23,824 nt of DNA from Larix sibirica (GCA_004151065.3 NWUY0300015383.1:1623-25446), one strand, 5' to 3'; counted from the first letter of the stretch, positions 1 through 10,508 are shown. Notes: generated from the sequence alone by a model not told the origin. Translations and numbers: made by a program.

Positions 1-381
1 ATGGGCATCAAAGAAACAACCCATTGTAACTATGTCATCGGCAGAAGCCAAGTATGTCAAACTACAAGTGTTACATGTCAAGCGATTTGGATGCACAAAA
101 TTTTAAAGGATGTGTCGCAATGTTAGAAAGAACACACAACAATATACTATGACAATAATTCAACCATTGCACTGTCAAAGAATCATGTGTTCCACAAGAG
201 AACCAAGCACATTGACACAAGGTATCATTTTATCAGAGAATTGATAAATAACAAAGAAATTTGTTTAAATTTTTGTAGGTCTGGAGATCAGCTCGCAGAC
301 ATATTTACAAAACCATTGGCAAGGAAAAATTTCCAGTATCTGCGTAGTTGTTTAGGAGGTGTTAATTTTGCAAATAACTGA
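1..381 (+). pseudogene. Ty1/Copia polyprotein, C-terminal RNase H (partial, broken)
   Basis: This is the end of a Copia pol polyprotein, the RNase H that removes RNA from the RNA-DNA hybrid during reverse transcription. The window starts inside it. Frame 2 reads WASKKQPIVTMSSAEAKYV from base 2. Near base 68 the reading moves to frame 1 (CQAIWMHKILKDVSQC), meets an in-frame TAG at 124-126, then continues with YYDNNSTIALSKN, HKRTKHIDTRYHFIRE and QLADIFTKPLARKNF to a TGA at 379-381. The order SSAEAEY-like, YDNxSxIxLSKN, HxRTKHIDxRYHFIRE, ADIFTKPL is the classic Copia C-terminus. One frameshift and one stop make it non-functional. The polypurine tract and LTR directly downstream confirm the orientation and show that this is the 3' end of the element. 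The rest of the element lies outside the window. Confidence 0.93.
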
Positions 382-454
382 TATTTTTATAGTCAATTCC
401 AGCTCTGAAATGTTTATTTTATTTTTGTTTAATGATCCCCATCCGCTCATAATT

Positions 455-463
455 AAGGGGGAG
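455..463 (+). promoter_or_regulatory. Polypurine tract of the Copia element
   Basis: The purine run aagggggag ends immediately before the LTR start TGTTGG. This is the usual plus-strand priming site of LTR retrotransposons. It lies 73 bp after the stop of the RNase H reading frame, as expected for a Copia 3' end. Confidence 0.85.
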
Positions 464-694
464 TGTTGGAAATATTAATTATGAGATGATTGCGTATCTA
501 CTTTCCGCCGACTTAGTCAGTCATTTAGTTAGTCAATCTGTTCGTCTGTAATCGTAGTCAATCTGTCAAGGTATGGACTTCACATCTCACCATATTTAAG
601 CGGTTGCATAGTAGTTCGGAAGTCAAGTTCTTAAGTAGATGTCACTCATAAATTTAATTACAGTCTTTAATGTTACTCTCTAGCTTCCAAGAGA
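464..694 (+). repeat. 3' LTR of the Copia element
   Basis: The LTR starts with TGTTGGAA right after the polypurine tract. A second copy of the same sequence sits at 21640-21847. The two align over 208 bp (464-671) without gaps and, by eye, at roughly 85 percent identity. The right edge is uncertain. Shared sequence ends at 671, but TTCCAAGA at 687-694 is one base from TTCCAACA, the inverted match to the TGTTGGAA start, so the true end may be near 694. No target-site duplication can be tested because the other end of the element is outside the window. Confidence 0.82.
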
Positions 695-1624
695 AGCCAT
701 TTCATAGTCTTTGTATTTTAAGATGAAGAACATAATCATTTGTAATATAATGCAATGCATTAAGTGCAAGACAAAGAAAGCATATTTGCCCATGTGTTAC
801 TCCGCAAAAGATATATTCATGTCGCACATATTTTTCAGTGCGCACAAATTTATTATCTTGTCACAAGACGAAAATGGGGCAAGATGTGGGGTACAAATTG
901 TTGCCCGGCTCTACTGCTTCGAGCCTTCTCTCATTGGATGATTATCCACAGATCGGGGAAGCGTTTACCAACAACTACGTAAACATATAGGGTTGCTTCT
1001 TATCATTATCACTTAAAACCATTGTTTCTGGTTACTTAACTGACTGAGATGCTGGTTATTGAATAGACTTTTGCCATAAGAAACTGATCCTTAACATTGG
1101 CAATAAAAATAGCTTTCCACTTGAACCAATCTCAACGTTGATCGAATAAGAGATGGCCATCGCCTAGGTCGAACACATTTTTAGGACGGATGATGTACAA
1201 TTATTTAATTTCAGGAAACTATTAAAATAAGATTGTTAACCAACTTTACGGAATATTACAAATTTTATATTAAAGATTTTGTAAATAATAATTTTAATAA
1301 GCTTTTCTGTAATCATGGAAGAATTTTTATTAAAAATATTATATTGGTTTGAAAATACAAAATTATGGAAGAACTTTTATTAAAAAAATTATATTTGTTT
1401 AAAAAATTTATGCAAATTTTGTTCGAATCAAAGGTGTCGTTTACACGTGAAGCGTATAGCAATATGTAGACACCATTTTATTTTATTTTAAAATAAAATC
1501 TATATTTTTAAACACAAAATATATTTGGTTAATCTTAAAAAATTGTTGTTCACCATAAATTTTAGTTGCGATAAGCATTACCATGTTGGGAGAGAAGTTT
1601 GGGCACTTTATATAAGGATAAAAC
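695..1624. other. Non-coding AT-rich spacer
   Basis: No gene is recognised here. Overlapping short ORFs at 711-982 have no motif I know. At 1311-1408 there is an approximate two-unit tandem repeat with a 50-bp period (units start at 1311 and 1361 with aatcatggaa and aattatggaa). At 1480-1499 a perfect 20-bp AT palindrome centres on ttttaaaa. Nothing else stands out. Confidence 0.6.
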
Positions 1625-1704
1625 TTATCAAACATAATCTAACCTAATCAAAGTAAGATTTATATATATGGTTAGAATGAGGACATTCATGGTAAAGAAA
1701 AAAT
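1625..1704. repeat. Tandem-repeat unit 1, left of the LINE
   Basis: This ~80-bp unit begins ttatcaaacataat and ends atggtaaagaaaaaat. It is matched by 9611-9692 on the other side of the LINE. With the LINE and one target-site copy removed, the two units become adjacent with a period of about 87 bp, so the LINE split a pre-existing tandem repeat. Confidence 0.75.
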
Positions 1705-1705
1705 A
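1689..1705. repeat. LINE target-site duplication, left copy
   Basis: The 17-mer atggtaaagaaaaaata is repeated exactly at 9588-9604, directly after the LINE's terminal A run. This length and placement fit target-primed reverse transcription. The same motif also ends the flanking tandem unit (9677-9692), so part of the match could come from the tandem repeat. The position right after the A tail favours a true duplication. Confidence 0.75.
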
Positions 1706-1861
1706 GGGCTAGACTAACAAAATCATGTATGTAAAGTATTGTTTTTGGATGTATATAAAGTATTGTTTTTGGAGAGATTATTAATAATAATATAATGTAC
1801 AACTAGATTGGTGGGCTGCGAGTTTGATGCCTTGGCTCCAAGAAGTGAAAAGCCTTAACGG

Positions 1862-3352
1862 TTGCTCTGCTGCATACCGAAGGTCTGGGGATACATGTTG
1901 TTGATTAGCTTGAAGCTTCAGCGGGATGGTGATATCACAGGGGAGGGGCCCCACCCCTCCAATGCACAGAATCGGGCAACAACAGGCTGTTTCTCCCACG
2001 TTTCTCCACCAAAGGTTCAGGAGGAGGGAATCGGAGGAGAGGGATGCACTCCTATGATGACGAACCCTAAATCGGCGCAAGGAACACCTGTGAAGGGATC
2101 TTGTATCCCAAAATCTCTCAGTACTCCAGTTATTTCGGTAAATCCAACACGGGTCAAAGAGAGAATACAACATATGACGGATCATGCCCTGATTGGTAAA
2201 TTTATTGGCATCTGGCCTTCATAGAAAGCTCTTACCTGGTGGATTAACTCCACTTGGAAACCAAAAGGTCACTTTGACCTTTTACTGGGCTCCAAAGGTT
2301 TCTTTACAGTGGTATTCTTAAACGTGGAAGACAAGGATTGTATCTTTGAGGGAGGCCCTTATTTCTATTACTCAGCTGGGTTATACTTAAGAATTTGGAA
2401 GGATCATTTTAATCTTGACAAAGAGGACCTATCAACAGCCCTAGTATGGATTAGAATGTACTCATTACCTACATAATATTGGGATCTTGAAATTCTGAAG
2501 GCCATCGGAGGTGTTCTTGGACATTTTGTGAAGATCTCAGACCTAACTAAGCAAGGAAGGTATGTTTTGTATGCTCTCCTTTGTGTGTATATGAACATTT
2601 CCAAAACCCTCCTTGAGGAGATCACCCTGACCTGGGATGAATCAGAATGGTTTCAAACCCTGGAATATGAGCACATCCCCTTCTGATGTCGGCGTTGCCA
2701 CACCCATGGACATCTGGCCCTGGATTGTCCTCTGACCCTTCCTACTGAGCTCCCTAGTGCTAAATCTCAGGAGAACCGTGATCCTGATGGTTTTATTAAA
2801 GTACCTAATAGGAAACGAACGGGAAGGAAGCACAACAGCCCAGATCTAAGCAAAAAGGAAATCAATCCTAATAGTTTTGATGCTTTAGATCCTAACCCAT
2901 TGGGGACTCCAACAACATCGACAACTCTAGAAACAAAACCTCAAGAAGTTGAACCTATAGCTATGGCAACAGGGATTATAAATCTGAACAACTCTGCCAA
3001 AGAAAACCCTCTTGAAGTAGACTATTTGGACGAGGAACTAGATGAAATGGAACTGGGATACCTCGATCTTGATAGCATCGAAGAGGCTTGTAAGAACAAA
3101 AAGGTTCACTCGATATCTGAAAATCAACTGCAACTCTTGAAGGAAGCAATCCTCAAAACTAAACCTACTCCTAGCTTGGGGATCGGACCCTTAAAACTAA
3201 AGGAGCATAAAAGAAAGTTTAAAGAAGGAGGATCTAAATGGGGTAGGAGTTCGAACAGGGAGAGAATTGGGGAAATTGGGGCGAGACTGGTAGAATCTGG
3301 ACAGTACCTTACCATTCAGGAGGCTCTCCTCTCGGCAAGATACAATGCTTGA
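1862..3352 (+). pseudogene. LINE ORF1, DUF4283-like/zinc-knuckle RNA-binding protein
   Basis: ORF1 encodes the nucleic-acid-binding partner of the LINE particle. One frame stays open across the whole region except for three single-codon stops: TAG 2222-2224, TAA 2474-2476 and TGA 2684-2686. The first ATG in this frame is at 1895; the frame opens upstream at about 1862. About 2190-2660 reads like the DUF4283 domain of plant LINE and gag-like proteins (WWINSTWKPKG, GFFTVVFLNVEDKDCIFEGG, ALVWIRMYSLPT). A CCHC knuckle follows at about 2687 (CRRCHTHGHLALDC, spacing C-x2-C-x4-H-x4-C). The rest is acidic then basic and ends at the TGA at 3350-3352, which overlaps the ORF2 start as TGATG. The absence of frameshifts over 1.5 kb contrasts with ORF2. 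Confidence 0.9.
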
Positions 3353-4609
3353 TGAAAATTCTATCTTGGAATATTCGAGGGACCAACGGCCAACAAAATA
3401 AAAATCTGAAAAACAAGATCATGAAGGAGAAACCCACAGTAGTTTTCCTACAGGAAACAAAGTGTTCTGGATCGCAACTTGAAACCAATTCCATAAGTCT
3501 ATGGAAACAATGTAAGAGTATGGTGCTTGATGCAGTCAGAAATTCTGGAGGAGTGGCGATCCTATGGGATCTGAGGAAGAGTTTCCTCTCCAACTTTCTC
3601 TCTACGACCTTCAGTGTCTCTACTTAATTTCATGTGTTGGGCACAAATGCGAGAGAAATGGTTACCCATGTGTATGGGCCCAGTAGCTATCCTAAAAAAC
3701 ATAACTTCATCACAATTTTGATTAACCCGAGGATAACGTTTGAAGGTGCTCACTGTATCTTAGGAGGGAACTTTAATATGATCATATCCCTATCTGATAA
3801 AAAAGGAGGACGAAGAATCCTTACCCCTGAAAATGCCTTGTTTGATGAATTTATTGCGTCAAGTAACCTAATTGACATAGGGCAGGGGAGAAACTATTAT
3901 ACCTGGAACACCAGAAGAGGAGGGAATCATCTGGTAGCGGCCAAACTCGATAGATTCCTAATATCTGAAAGTATCATGCTTTTGGGAGGGACTCTGACCT
4001 CTTGCCCTATTGCCTCAGCTGGATCTGTCCACTGGCCTGTCACATTAATTTGGAGTAATATTGGAACCAAAATGACACGGCCCTTCAGGTTTGAGAAGTT
4101 TTGGCTAACCCACCAAGATTTTTCAGCTCAAATGGAGAACTGGTGGCATGCCATCATCCCCTCGAATGGTACTAAGATGTATCAATTTCAATAGAAACTG
4201 AAGATGATAAAATAGAAACTTAATATCTGGAACAAATAAGTATTTGGCAACATACTGCTCGAAAAATCCAAATTAGAATCCCAGATGGAATGTATCCAGG
4301 AAAACATTATGCAAACGGGGCTGACTACTGAACTAGCCTTGGAGGAAAAACTACTCTCTAATAAAATCCTTGCACGGCAGAAGCAAGAAGAACTCCTTTG
4401 GAAACAAAAATCTTAGAACCATTGGCTTAAGGATGGGGATAAGAACACAAAGTTTTTCCATAAAGCTACGATTCAACACAGGCATCAAAACTAGATCAGC
4501 AACCTTCGTACTCCCAATGGTCAGGTAGTGGACTCCCACGAAGATATGGAACAAGAATTGATTCACTATTTCAAGACTGTTTTGACTGAACCACAAATAG
4601 ATCGGTCTG

Positions 4610-5658
4610 AGGCTTGTAGGGAAATCAAAAGTGTCATTTCGAGGCTCATTACTGGTGAGCAGAATGAGATGCTCACTCAACTTATAGAATTTCAGGAAGT
4701 GGAGGTTGCTATAAACCAAATGGAGGATGGAAAATCTCTTGGGCCAGACAGCTTTACTATAAACTTCTTTCACTATTTTTGGGACTTTATTAAGAATGAA
4801 GTTTGGCAAGTGGTGGAAGAATCAAGGAGAATGAGGGGGGTGCTCCCAGCTCTGAACTCTACTTTTCTCACTCTGATCCCCAAAGCCTCGATGGAAGAGA
4901 TACCGGATATGTTTTGACCAATCACCTTATGGAACATCATTTATAAAATTATCACAAAATTCATGGCTAACCGTCTTAAACCTCTCCTCCCTTCCTTGAT
5001 TTATGTGGAACAATCTGGTTTTGTGGAAGGTAGACAAATTCTTGATGGCATTATCTTAGCCCAGGATATTCTTCACTCCCTGAAGGTTACCAAAAAAATA
5101 GGTATGATGTTGAAGTTGGATTTATCTAAAGCTNAGGCTTGTAGGGAAATCAAAAGTGTCATTTCGAGGCTCATTACTGGTGAGCAGAATGAGATGCTCA
5201 CTCAACTTATAGAATTTCAGGAAGTGGAGGTTGCTATAAACCAAATGGAGGATGGAAAATCTCTTGGGCCAGACAGCTTTACTATAAACTTCTTTCACTA
5301 TTTTTGGGACTTTATTAAGAATGAAGTTTGGCAAGTGGTGGAAGAATCAAGGAGAATGAGGGGGGTGCTCCCAGCTCTGAACTCTACTTTTCTCACTCTG
5401 ATCCCCAAAGCCTCGATGGAAGAGATACCGGATATGTTTTGACCAATCACCTTATGGAACATCATTTATAAAATTATCACAAAATTCATGGCTAACCGTC
5501 TTAAACCTCTCCTCCCTTCCTTGATTTATGTGGAACAATCTGGTTTTGTGGAAGGTAGACAAATTCTTGATGGCATTATCTTAGCCCAGGATATTCTTCA
5601 CTCCCTGAAGGTTACCAAAAAAATAGGTATGATGTTGAAGTTGGATTTATCTAAAGCT
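4610..5658 (+). repeat. Exact 524-bp direct repeat around a single N
   Basis: Bases 4610-5133 and 5135-5658 appear identical throughout, separated only by the N at 5134. The protein runs to LKLDLSKA before the N, jumps back about 175 residues, then repeats the same stretch and continues into AYDKLNW. Because 524 plus 1 is divisible by three, the frame survives by chance. An exact repeat in an otherwise decayed element, joined at an N, is best explained as two overlapping contig ends that were not merged. Confidence 0.9.
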
Positions 5659-7177
5659 TATGACAAGTTGAACTGGACATATATGAAAGAAATTATGAGA
5701 TCCTTTGGTTTTAGTGATGTCTAGATTCAATGGATAACCAATCTTACCTCCTCAACCTTTTTCTCTATCCTTATCAATGGTCACCCTTTAGGGGTCTTCA
5801 AACATTCTAGAGGTATCCGGCAGGGAGATCCTCTCTCTCCATTCCTCTTCGTTATTATGACTGAAGGATTAGGGAGGATCATTTCTCATTTAGTAGAACA
5901 AGGGAGCCTCAAAGGTCTCAAATTTCCACCCTATGAGAAAGCTCTGACTCACCAACAGTTTGTCGATGATGCTCTCCTAATGGGTCACTCCTTGGTTCAT
6001 GAATCAAGACAGATCAAGAGATCTTTAAATACTTTCCTCAGATCCTATGGGCTTACGATCAATAAGGATAAGTCTTTGGTTTTCTTCTTTGATACTCCTC
6101 CTATTAGTCAAAGAAATATTCTACGGATTTTGGGGTTTAAGAAGAGCTCCCTTCCAACCAATACCTAGGTGCTCCTTTATCTGATTCTGTTCTGAAGAAA
6201 GTCTCCTGGGAAGAGCTCTTAAGTAGAATGAAGGATAGACTCCCAAGCTGGACTTTGAGAGCTCTAAAATTCTCGGGCATAGTAGTTCTTGTTAAATTTG
6301 TTATGCAAGCATTACCTGTGTATCTGTTCTCTTTTTTGGCGGCCCCTAAATCTGTGATGAAGGAAATTCATAGCATCCAACGCTCCTTTCTTTGGGGTGG
6401 CATCGATTATCACCATAAATGGCCCCTAGTTGATTGGGATACTCTTTGTAAATGTAAAACTGAGGGGGGTCTGGGGCTTCGAAATATGGAAAAGCTAAGC
6501 ATCGTCTGTGGGGTGAAAATATGGTGGCGCTGGCTCACTCATACAAATGAGCAATGGGCTAGCTTTTGGGGTAGGAAGTATGCCCCATCACTGAAAAACA
6601 AGAATGGATTCAGATTGAAGGACCTGAGAAAGGCTCTCACATTTGGAACATGGAAAGGGCAGTCAGTGATATGATAAGGAAGCATAGTTTTTGGGATATA
6701 CGACAGTGATCCTCCGCCAACCTTTAGTCTAACGCTTGGCAACAAGAGCCAACACTCCAAACTCTCGTGTCTACCATCCCTCACTCTTCTCCTGCTCACA
6801 ACCATAATTGGAAGACGATGAATCATTATTGGTAAGGGGAACTAGACGCCTGAGGATTTCGAATGTGGAAACCGCTAAATTGGTGGACAAAAAACTATGG
6901 GGCAAAGGTTGGGAATCAGATATACAAAATCCTTAATAACAGGCAGATAAAAACCTAGGAGGGACCTGATTTACTCAAATGGGGTCACTCTCCTAAAGGC
7001 ATGTTCAACATCAAGGAAGATTACTCACTTCAGACGATTGTATAGGGTCATTCGGTAGGACGAGAATGGAAGTGTCTCTGGGGTGCAAAATTATGGCCTA
7101 AAATTACTCTGTTTCTATGGCTGGTGTTGAAAGGAAAAATTCTAACCTGGGATAATATCATAAAGCGGGGTTTTGAG

Positions 7178-7233
7178 GGACCATCCAACTGTGTTCTATG
7201 TGGGGTTCATGGACCATCCAACTGTGTTCTATG
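7178..7233 (+). repeat. 33-bp in-frame tandem duplication in the zf-RVT region
   Basis: The 23-mer beginning ggaccatccaactgtg occurs at 7178-7200 and again at 7211-7233, an offset of 33 bp (11 codons). Translated, GPSNCVL occurs twice, duplicating one of the cysteines of the zinc-binding region of LINE ORF2. Confidence 0.85.
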
Positions 7234-8204
7234 GTCTTTTGTATGACAGATAGAGTCAATACAGACCCGATCTCATCAATCAAATGGTGGCGGGATGATG
7301 CCTTCGAAGGAAGACTTCTGAATCGGATATGGTAGCTTTTCCCTGGGTTTCTCCTATGGGAAATTTGGAAAGAACATAATAGACGTAACTTCATGGGTAA
7401 ACGTGGGCTAAACAACAAACTTGTAAGCTGGTGTGGGGTCAAATTCAAAGAGGAATCATTGAGACTCTTCAGCTAACACAGTGGATGGAAAAAGACATGA
7501 TAATTCCTGCTACTGAGATGCAAATTTTGCATACCTGGGGAATTCAAACATTCCCAACACATGTCAGCAGCCTTCAGCATCGCCCGAGCACTCCTGAAAG
7601 TCCAGTGGTTTGGTCTCCTCCCTTGTTGGGCTGGCTCAAACTGAACTTCGATGGGGCGTCTAAAGGGAACCTGAGCATAGCAGGGTATGGCAGAGTCTTT
7701 CGCGATGACCAGGGAAAGGTGATGGATCGCTGCTATGGTTCTCTGGGAAGGGAGACTAACAACGTGGCGGAGTGTGAATCCATGTCATAAGTTCTTTGCA
7801 TGGCTGTGCGATGTGGTTATACACGACTATACATGAAGGGTGACTCAAAGCTTATACTCCAACTCGCGACAAATCCACGTAATGGGTCCCCCGCCACCAA
7901 GGTGGCACCCTCATGGCGGCTTGCTTGGAGTCTACACTGTCTAGGAGAAGTCCTTGCCACTATGAACACAGTCACCTTCCACCATGTCCTTCGGAGTGCA
8001 AACCACCTGGATGACTGCCTAGCAAATCAAGGCACCACTTGTCGAGGAGTTGGATGGGAAAGAGCGGCCCTTGACATTCCTACGGGCACATGCTGTAGTA
8101 GGTGTCTCCAAATAGCTGACGCCGAGAACTATACTATGGATCCCCCCTCCGGTGTGAAACCTGTCAAGCAGGATGATGTTATAATCCATAGGAGTACTCC
8201 ACGT

Positions 8205-8320
8205 TGTGGAGTGGAAAGCTGGCTTACCGTTACTTAATGGAACAATTAATTGGCCCGATCCATGTGGAGTGGACAGCTGGCTTACCGTTACTTAATGGAA
8301 CAGTTAATTGGCCCGATCCT
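8205..8320 (+). repeat. 58-bp tandem duplication at the end of LINE ORF2
   Basis: Two 58-bp units, 8205-8262 and 8263-8320, both start tgtggagtgga and contain gctggcttaccgttactta. I count two mismatches between them. The TAA that ends ORF2 (8235-8237) lies in the first unit, so the duplication spans the ORF2 stop and the start of the 3' region. Confidence 0.85.
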
Positions 8321-8641
8321 CATTCCATCACCCCGCGTTAATGATAATCATTTTCAGATATCTGGAGTGTGAGAAGATGATGATCCCTCGGCCTCTCACG
8401 CTCCGGCGGTGTGAAAGCAGACACTTTTCTGAAAGGATGATGAATGACAAGGAAAATGAGGTTCATTACAAATCCTGGATCATAATGGATGGTTTAATGG
8501 AAAATAGTGGGCTCATCCATTTAAATTATTCTACCATGGTCGGTAGCAGACATCCTTGTTGTATTTCTAGTGGTGCTCTTGCCTACCTAGTGCTGTCTGT
8601 TTTAAGTCTTTGGGTGGGTATTGATAGTGAGGAAGAAGTGA

Positions 8642-9226
8642 GAATGCCTCCTCATGGGACACCTACTAGAAGGGGTCATCCTGAGTAGAGAGAGAAGGGG
8701 GCATCTATCCCAAGGTGGACCGAGTCGAGACCAGTGGAATGTTGCAGCCACTGCGGTCTTTTTTCACCGATTATTTCCTCAGGAGATACAACATGACCTG
8801 GAGGAGCTTGAGAAGAATCTGTGGCATAGCGTCGGGGAGGAAGAGTTGTCATCGGAGGTCGTGGATATGGCTGACTAGATCCAGGACCTGGGTAATACTC
8901 GAGGCAGGATGGCTCTTTATAACCGAGTCATGGTAATGTTCCGGGTGACTAAGACGCTCATTGCGCAGACTCTTGAAGCTTGGGTGGATGTTTTGTTGGA
9001 TTCCCAATGGTTTAAAAATCATGAAGAATGGTGCTATGACCACGCTGAGGATGTCAGTTTCATGCACATGAAGCTTGACTCCATGGCCGCGCACATGGGC
9101 ATCTCCTTCCTGAAAAAACCTAAGGTGGTCTCCAACCTGAAAGTTATAATACTCAGCGACTCATTTGCGGAGAAGGAGGCGCCACCGGTCTTCAACAATG
9201 CCGCTGGGTCTGGTCCTGTGGGTTAA
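8642..9226 (+). pseudogene. Unidentified third ORF in the LINE 3' region
   Basis: Frame 2 is open from about 8642 to the TAA at 9224-9226, with ATG at 8654 and a single TAG at 8876-8878, about 190 codons in all. I do not recognise the family. The product would be soluble and rich in charged and helical residues (DLEELEKNLWHSVGEEELSS, then MALYNRVMVMFRVTKTLIAQ) and rich in Trp, His and Met in its second half (WFKNHEEWCYDHAEDVSFMH). It ends with a short Gly/Pro/Ala tail. It has no signal peptide or clear membrane span. It lies between ORF2 and the terminal A run, so it is part of the LINE or of an insert carried with it. In a decayed element, 190 codons with one stop is longer than chance would favour, so a former coding role is plausible but unproven. 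Confidence 0.4.
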
Positions 9227-9587
9227 TTTCCATGATCTCTTATGTCTGTGATGGGTTGTCACTGTGTCTTGTTCTACTCTATATCTCTTTAATTCTTTTC
9301 CTTCTTTTTCCAGAAGTACTATGTATATGTTTTGTCGAATTGATGTCTGTATGGGCAATCTGGGATGTGATGTAAGTTTTTGGAATGGCTGGCATAACAT
9401 TAAGCCTATGAATGGTCAGTCAAGAAATGGGTTTATGTACTGGGATAAGTTGGGGAAGTATAGTTGGAATGTCTATCGGGGTTTCACTCTTAGAAGTAAC
9501 TATGTTGGCGATGGTTATACAGTCCGAACTATGAATGTAATTTTTCTCTTTTTGGAATAGAATGGTTTCACCCTTTGCTTAAAAAAA

Positions 9588-9604
9588 ATGGTAAAGAAAA
9601 AATA
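9588..9604. repeat. LINE target-site duplication, right copy
   Basis: The 17-mer atggtaaagaaaaaata directly follows, and may share its first A with, the A run that ends the LINE. It matches 1689-1705 exactly. Confidence 0.75.
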
Positions 9605-9610
9605 TATTAA

Positions 9611-9692
9611 TTATCAAACATAATATAATCTAATCAAAGCAAGATCTCTATATATATTGTTAGTTTGAGGACATTCATGGTAAAGAAAAAAT
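9611..9692. repeat. Tandem-repeat unit 2, right of the LINE
   Basis: The unit starts ttatcaaacataat and ends atggtaaagaaaaaat like 1625-1704, with scattered substitutions and small length changes between. It is the second unit of the repeat array that existed before the LINE inserted. Confidence 0.75.
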
Positions 9693-10014
9693 ATAAAGAG
9701 TTTAAAAGAATATATTAATTATAAAAGAAGTAAAAATAAAATAAAGAAATTGAAAAAATATTAATATAAATAAATTATTTTTATTAATATGAATATATAA
9801 TATACAATTTTTAAAGCTTATATCTTTTAATATATAAAAATAACAAAGTTTGTATGTTTTTTATATAAATTAATATATTTTAAAAATAACTTAAAGGATT
9901 AGTTATGTAGAATGTGATAAGAAGAAGATAATCAAGTTTAGTTTTTTTTATGAGATTAAATTTATTTAACTTTTAACTAGATATAATCTTGACTACTACA
10001 TGGAATTATGTAAG
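9693..10014. other. Very AT-rich spacer
   Basis: Long A/T runs and tata stretches, with no ORF, RNA gene or known motif visible. Confidence 0.6.
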
Positions 10015-10441
10015 GGTATTATCCCTATTTAGAATTAAAATCTCATTCTATAGGGGTTATGATAGATTTTACTTGCTTCAAGTGAAAATTATATTTACAT
10101 GGAAATTGTAGATGTCTTGGAATGTTGGACAATGATGGGGCTAAGAGCATGAGTTATCTACACAACTCTTATTCAAATCCACTAGCTCAATTCCTAACAC
10201 CCACCTATTATGCACACCCACCCATTACGCTGACAATATATTGGCTACCAATTGAACTTATGCCAACATATTATCCCCATTTAGGGTTAAAAGGCCATTA
10301 CACTAGGGCTATGATTAGCTTTGACTTGCTTTATGGGAGAAATATGGTTGCATGGAAATCGTAGACATCTCAAAGAGGTTTGACAAGGGTGGGGCTAAGA
10401 GCATGAGTCATGTACACAACTCTTATGCAGATACACTATCT
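10015..10441. repeat. Diverged two-unit tandem repeat, ~252-bp period
   Basis: The segment from about 10015 to 10190 is repeated from about 10267 to 10441. Shared blocks in both are tattatccc-atttag, ggctatgat/ggttatgat, cttgctt, catggaaat-gtagac/gat, and ggggctaagagcatgagt followed by acacaactcttat. The 70-80 bp between them is not obviously shared. A ctataaacacccc string at about 10477 after the second unit could be a TATA box, so the units may be decayed LTR or promoter sequence. I do not recognise the family. Confidence 0.65.
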
Positions 10442-10508
10442 GGACTCGTTGTACATTAAGTGTGTTTCTCCAAGGCTATAAACACCCCACCAAAGGAAAA
10501 AAAAAACA

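Larger units (their letters stand above)
3352..8237 (+). pseudogene. LINE ORF2: endonuclease, reverse transcriptase, RNase H (broken)
   Basis: ORF2 is the enzymatic protein of the LINE. It starts at ATG 3352, overlapping the ORF1 stop. The AP-endonuclease (3352-4150) has LSWNIRG and LQETK; the usual GDFN motif reads GNFN and the SDH motif reads SVH. RT motifs follow: KSLGPDSFT, SGFVEGRQILDG, LKLDLSKAYDKLNW (about 5640), GIRQGDPLSPFLF (about 5815) and FVDD (about 5960). A zf-RVT-like zinc region lies at about 6990-7240 (ILTWDNIIKRG, CVLC). RNase H is at about 7640-8060 with NFDGAS, NNVAECESM, KGDSKLIL and NHLDDCLAN, so the acidic residues are present. Defects include many stops (3625, 4192, 4915, 5722, 7788), a frameshift near 6166 (frame 1 to 3), another near 6630 (to frame 2) and a further shift back to frame 3 before RNase H. 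The copy of 4610-5133 at 5135-5658 is probably an assembly error. Confidence 0.92.
1706..9587 (+). mobile_element. Near-full-length plant L1-type LINE (degenerate)
   Basis: This non-LTR retrotransposon copies itself by target-primed reverse transcription. In order it has a short 5' leader, ORF1 with a DUF4283-like domain and a CCHC knuckle, ORF2 with endonuclease, reverse transcriptase, zf-RVT and RNase H, a ~1.35-kb 3' part, and an A run at 9581-9588 that may share its last base with the duplication. It is flanked by a 17-bp target-site duplication. As given it is 7.9 kb. About 525 bp of that is a probable assembly repeat around the N at 5134, so the real length is nearer 7.36 kb. The 5' leader contains a 24-bp direct repeat (1725-1748 and 1749-1772). 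The presence of ORF1 and a plausible 5' flank indicates little or no 5' truncation, which is uncommon for LINE copies. Stops and frameshifts in both ORFs make it inactive. Confidence 0.93.

Noticed and set aside
1781-2185. 134-codon minus-strand ORF
   Set aside because: It is the reverse shadow of LINE ORF1, which has domain support on the + strand.
4351-4809. 152-codon minus-strand ORF and its copy at 5122-5334
   Set aside because: Both are shadows of the LINE RT region; the second exists only because of the duplicated sequence.
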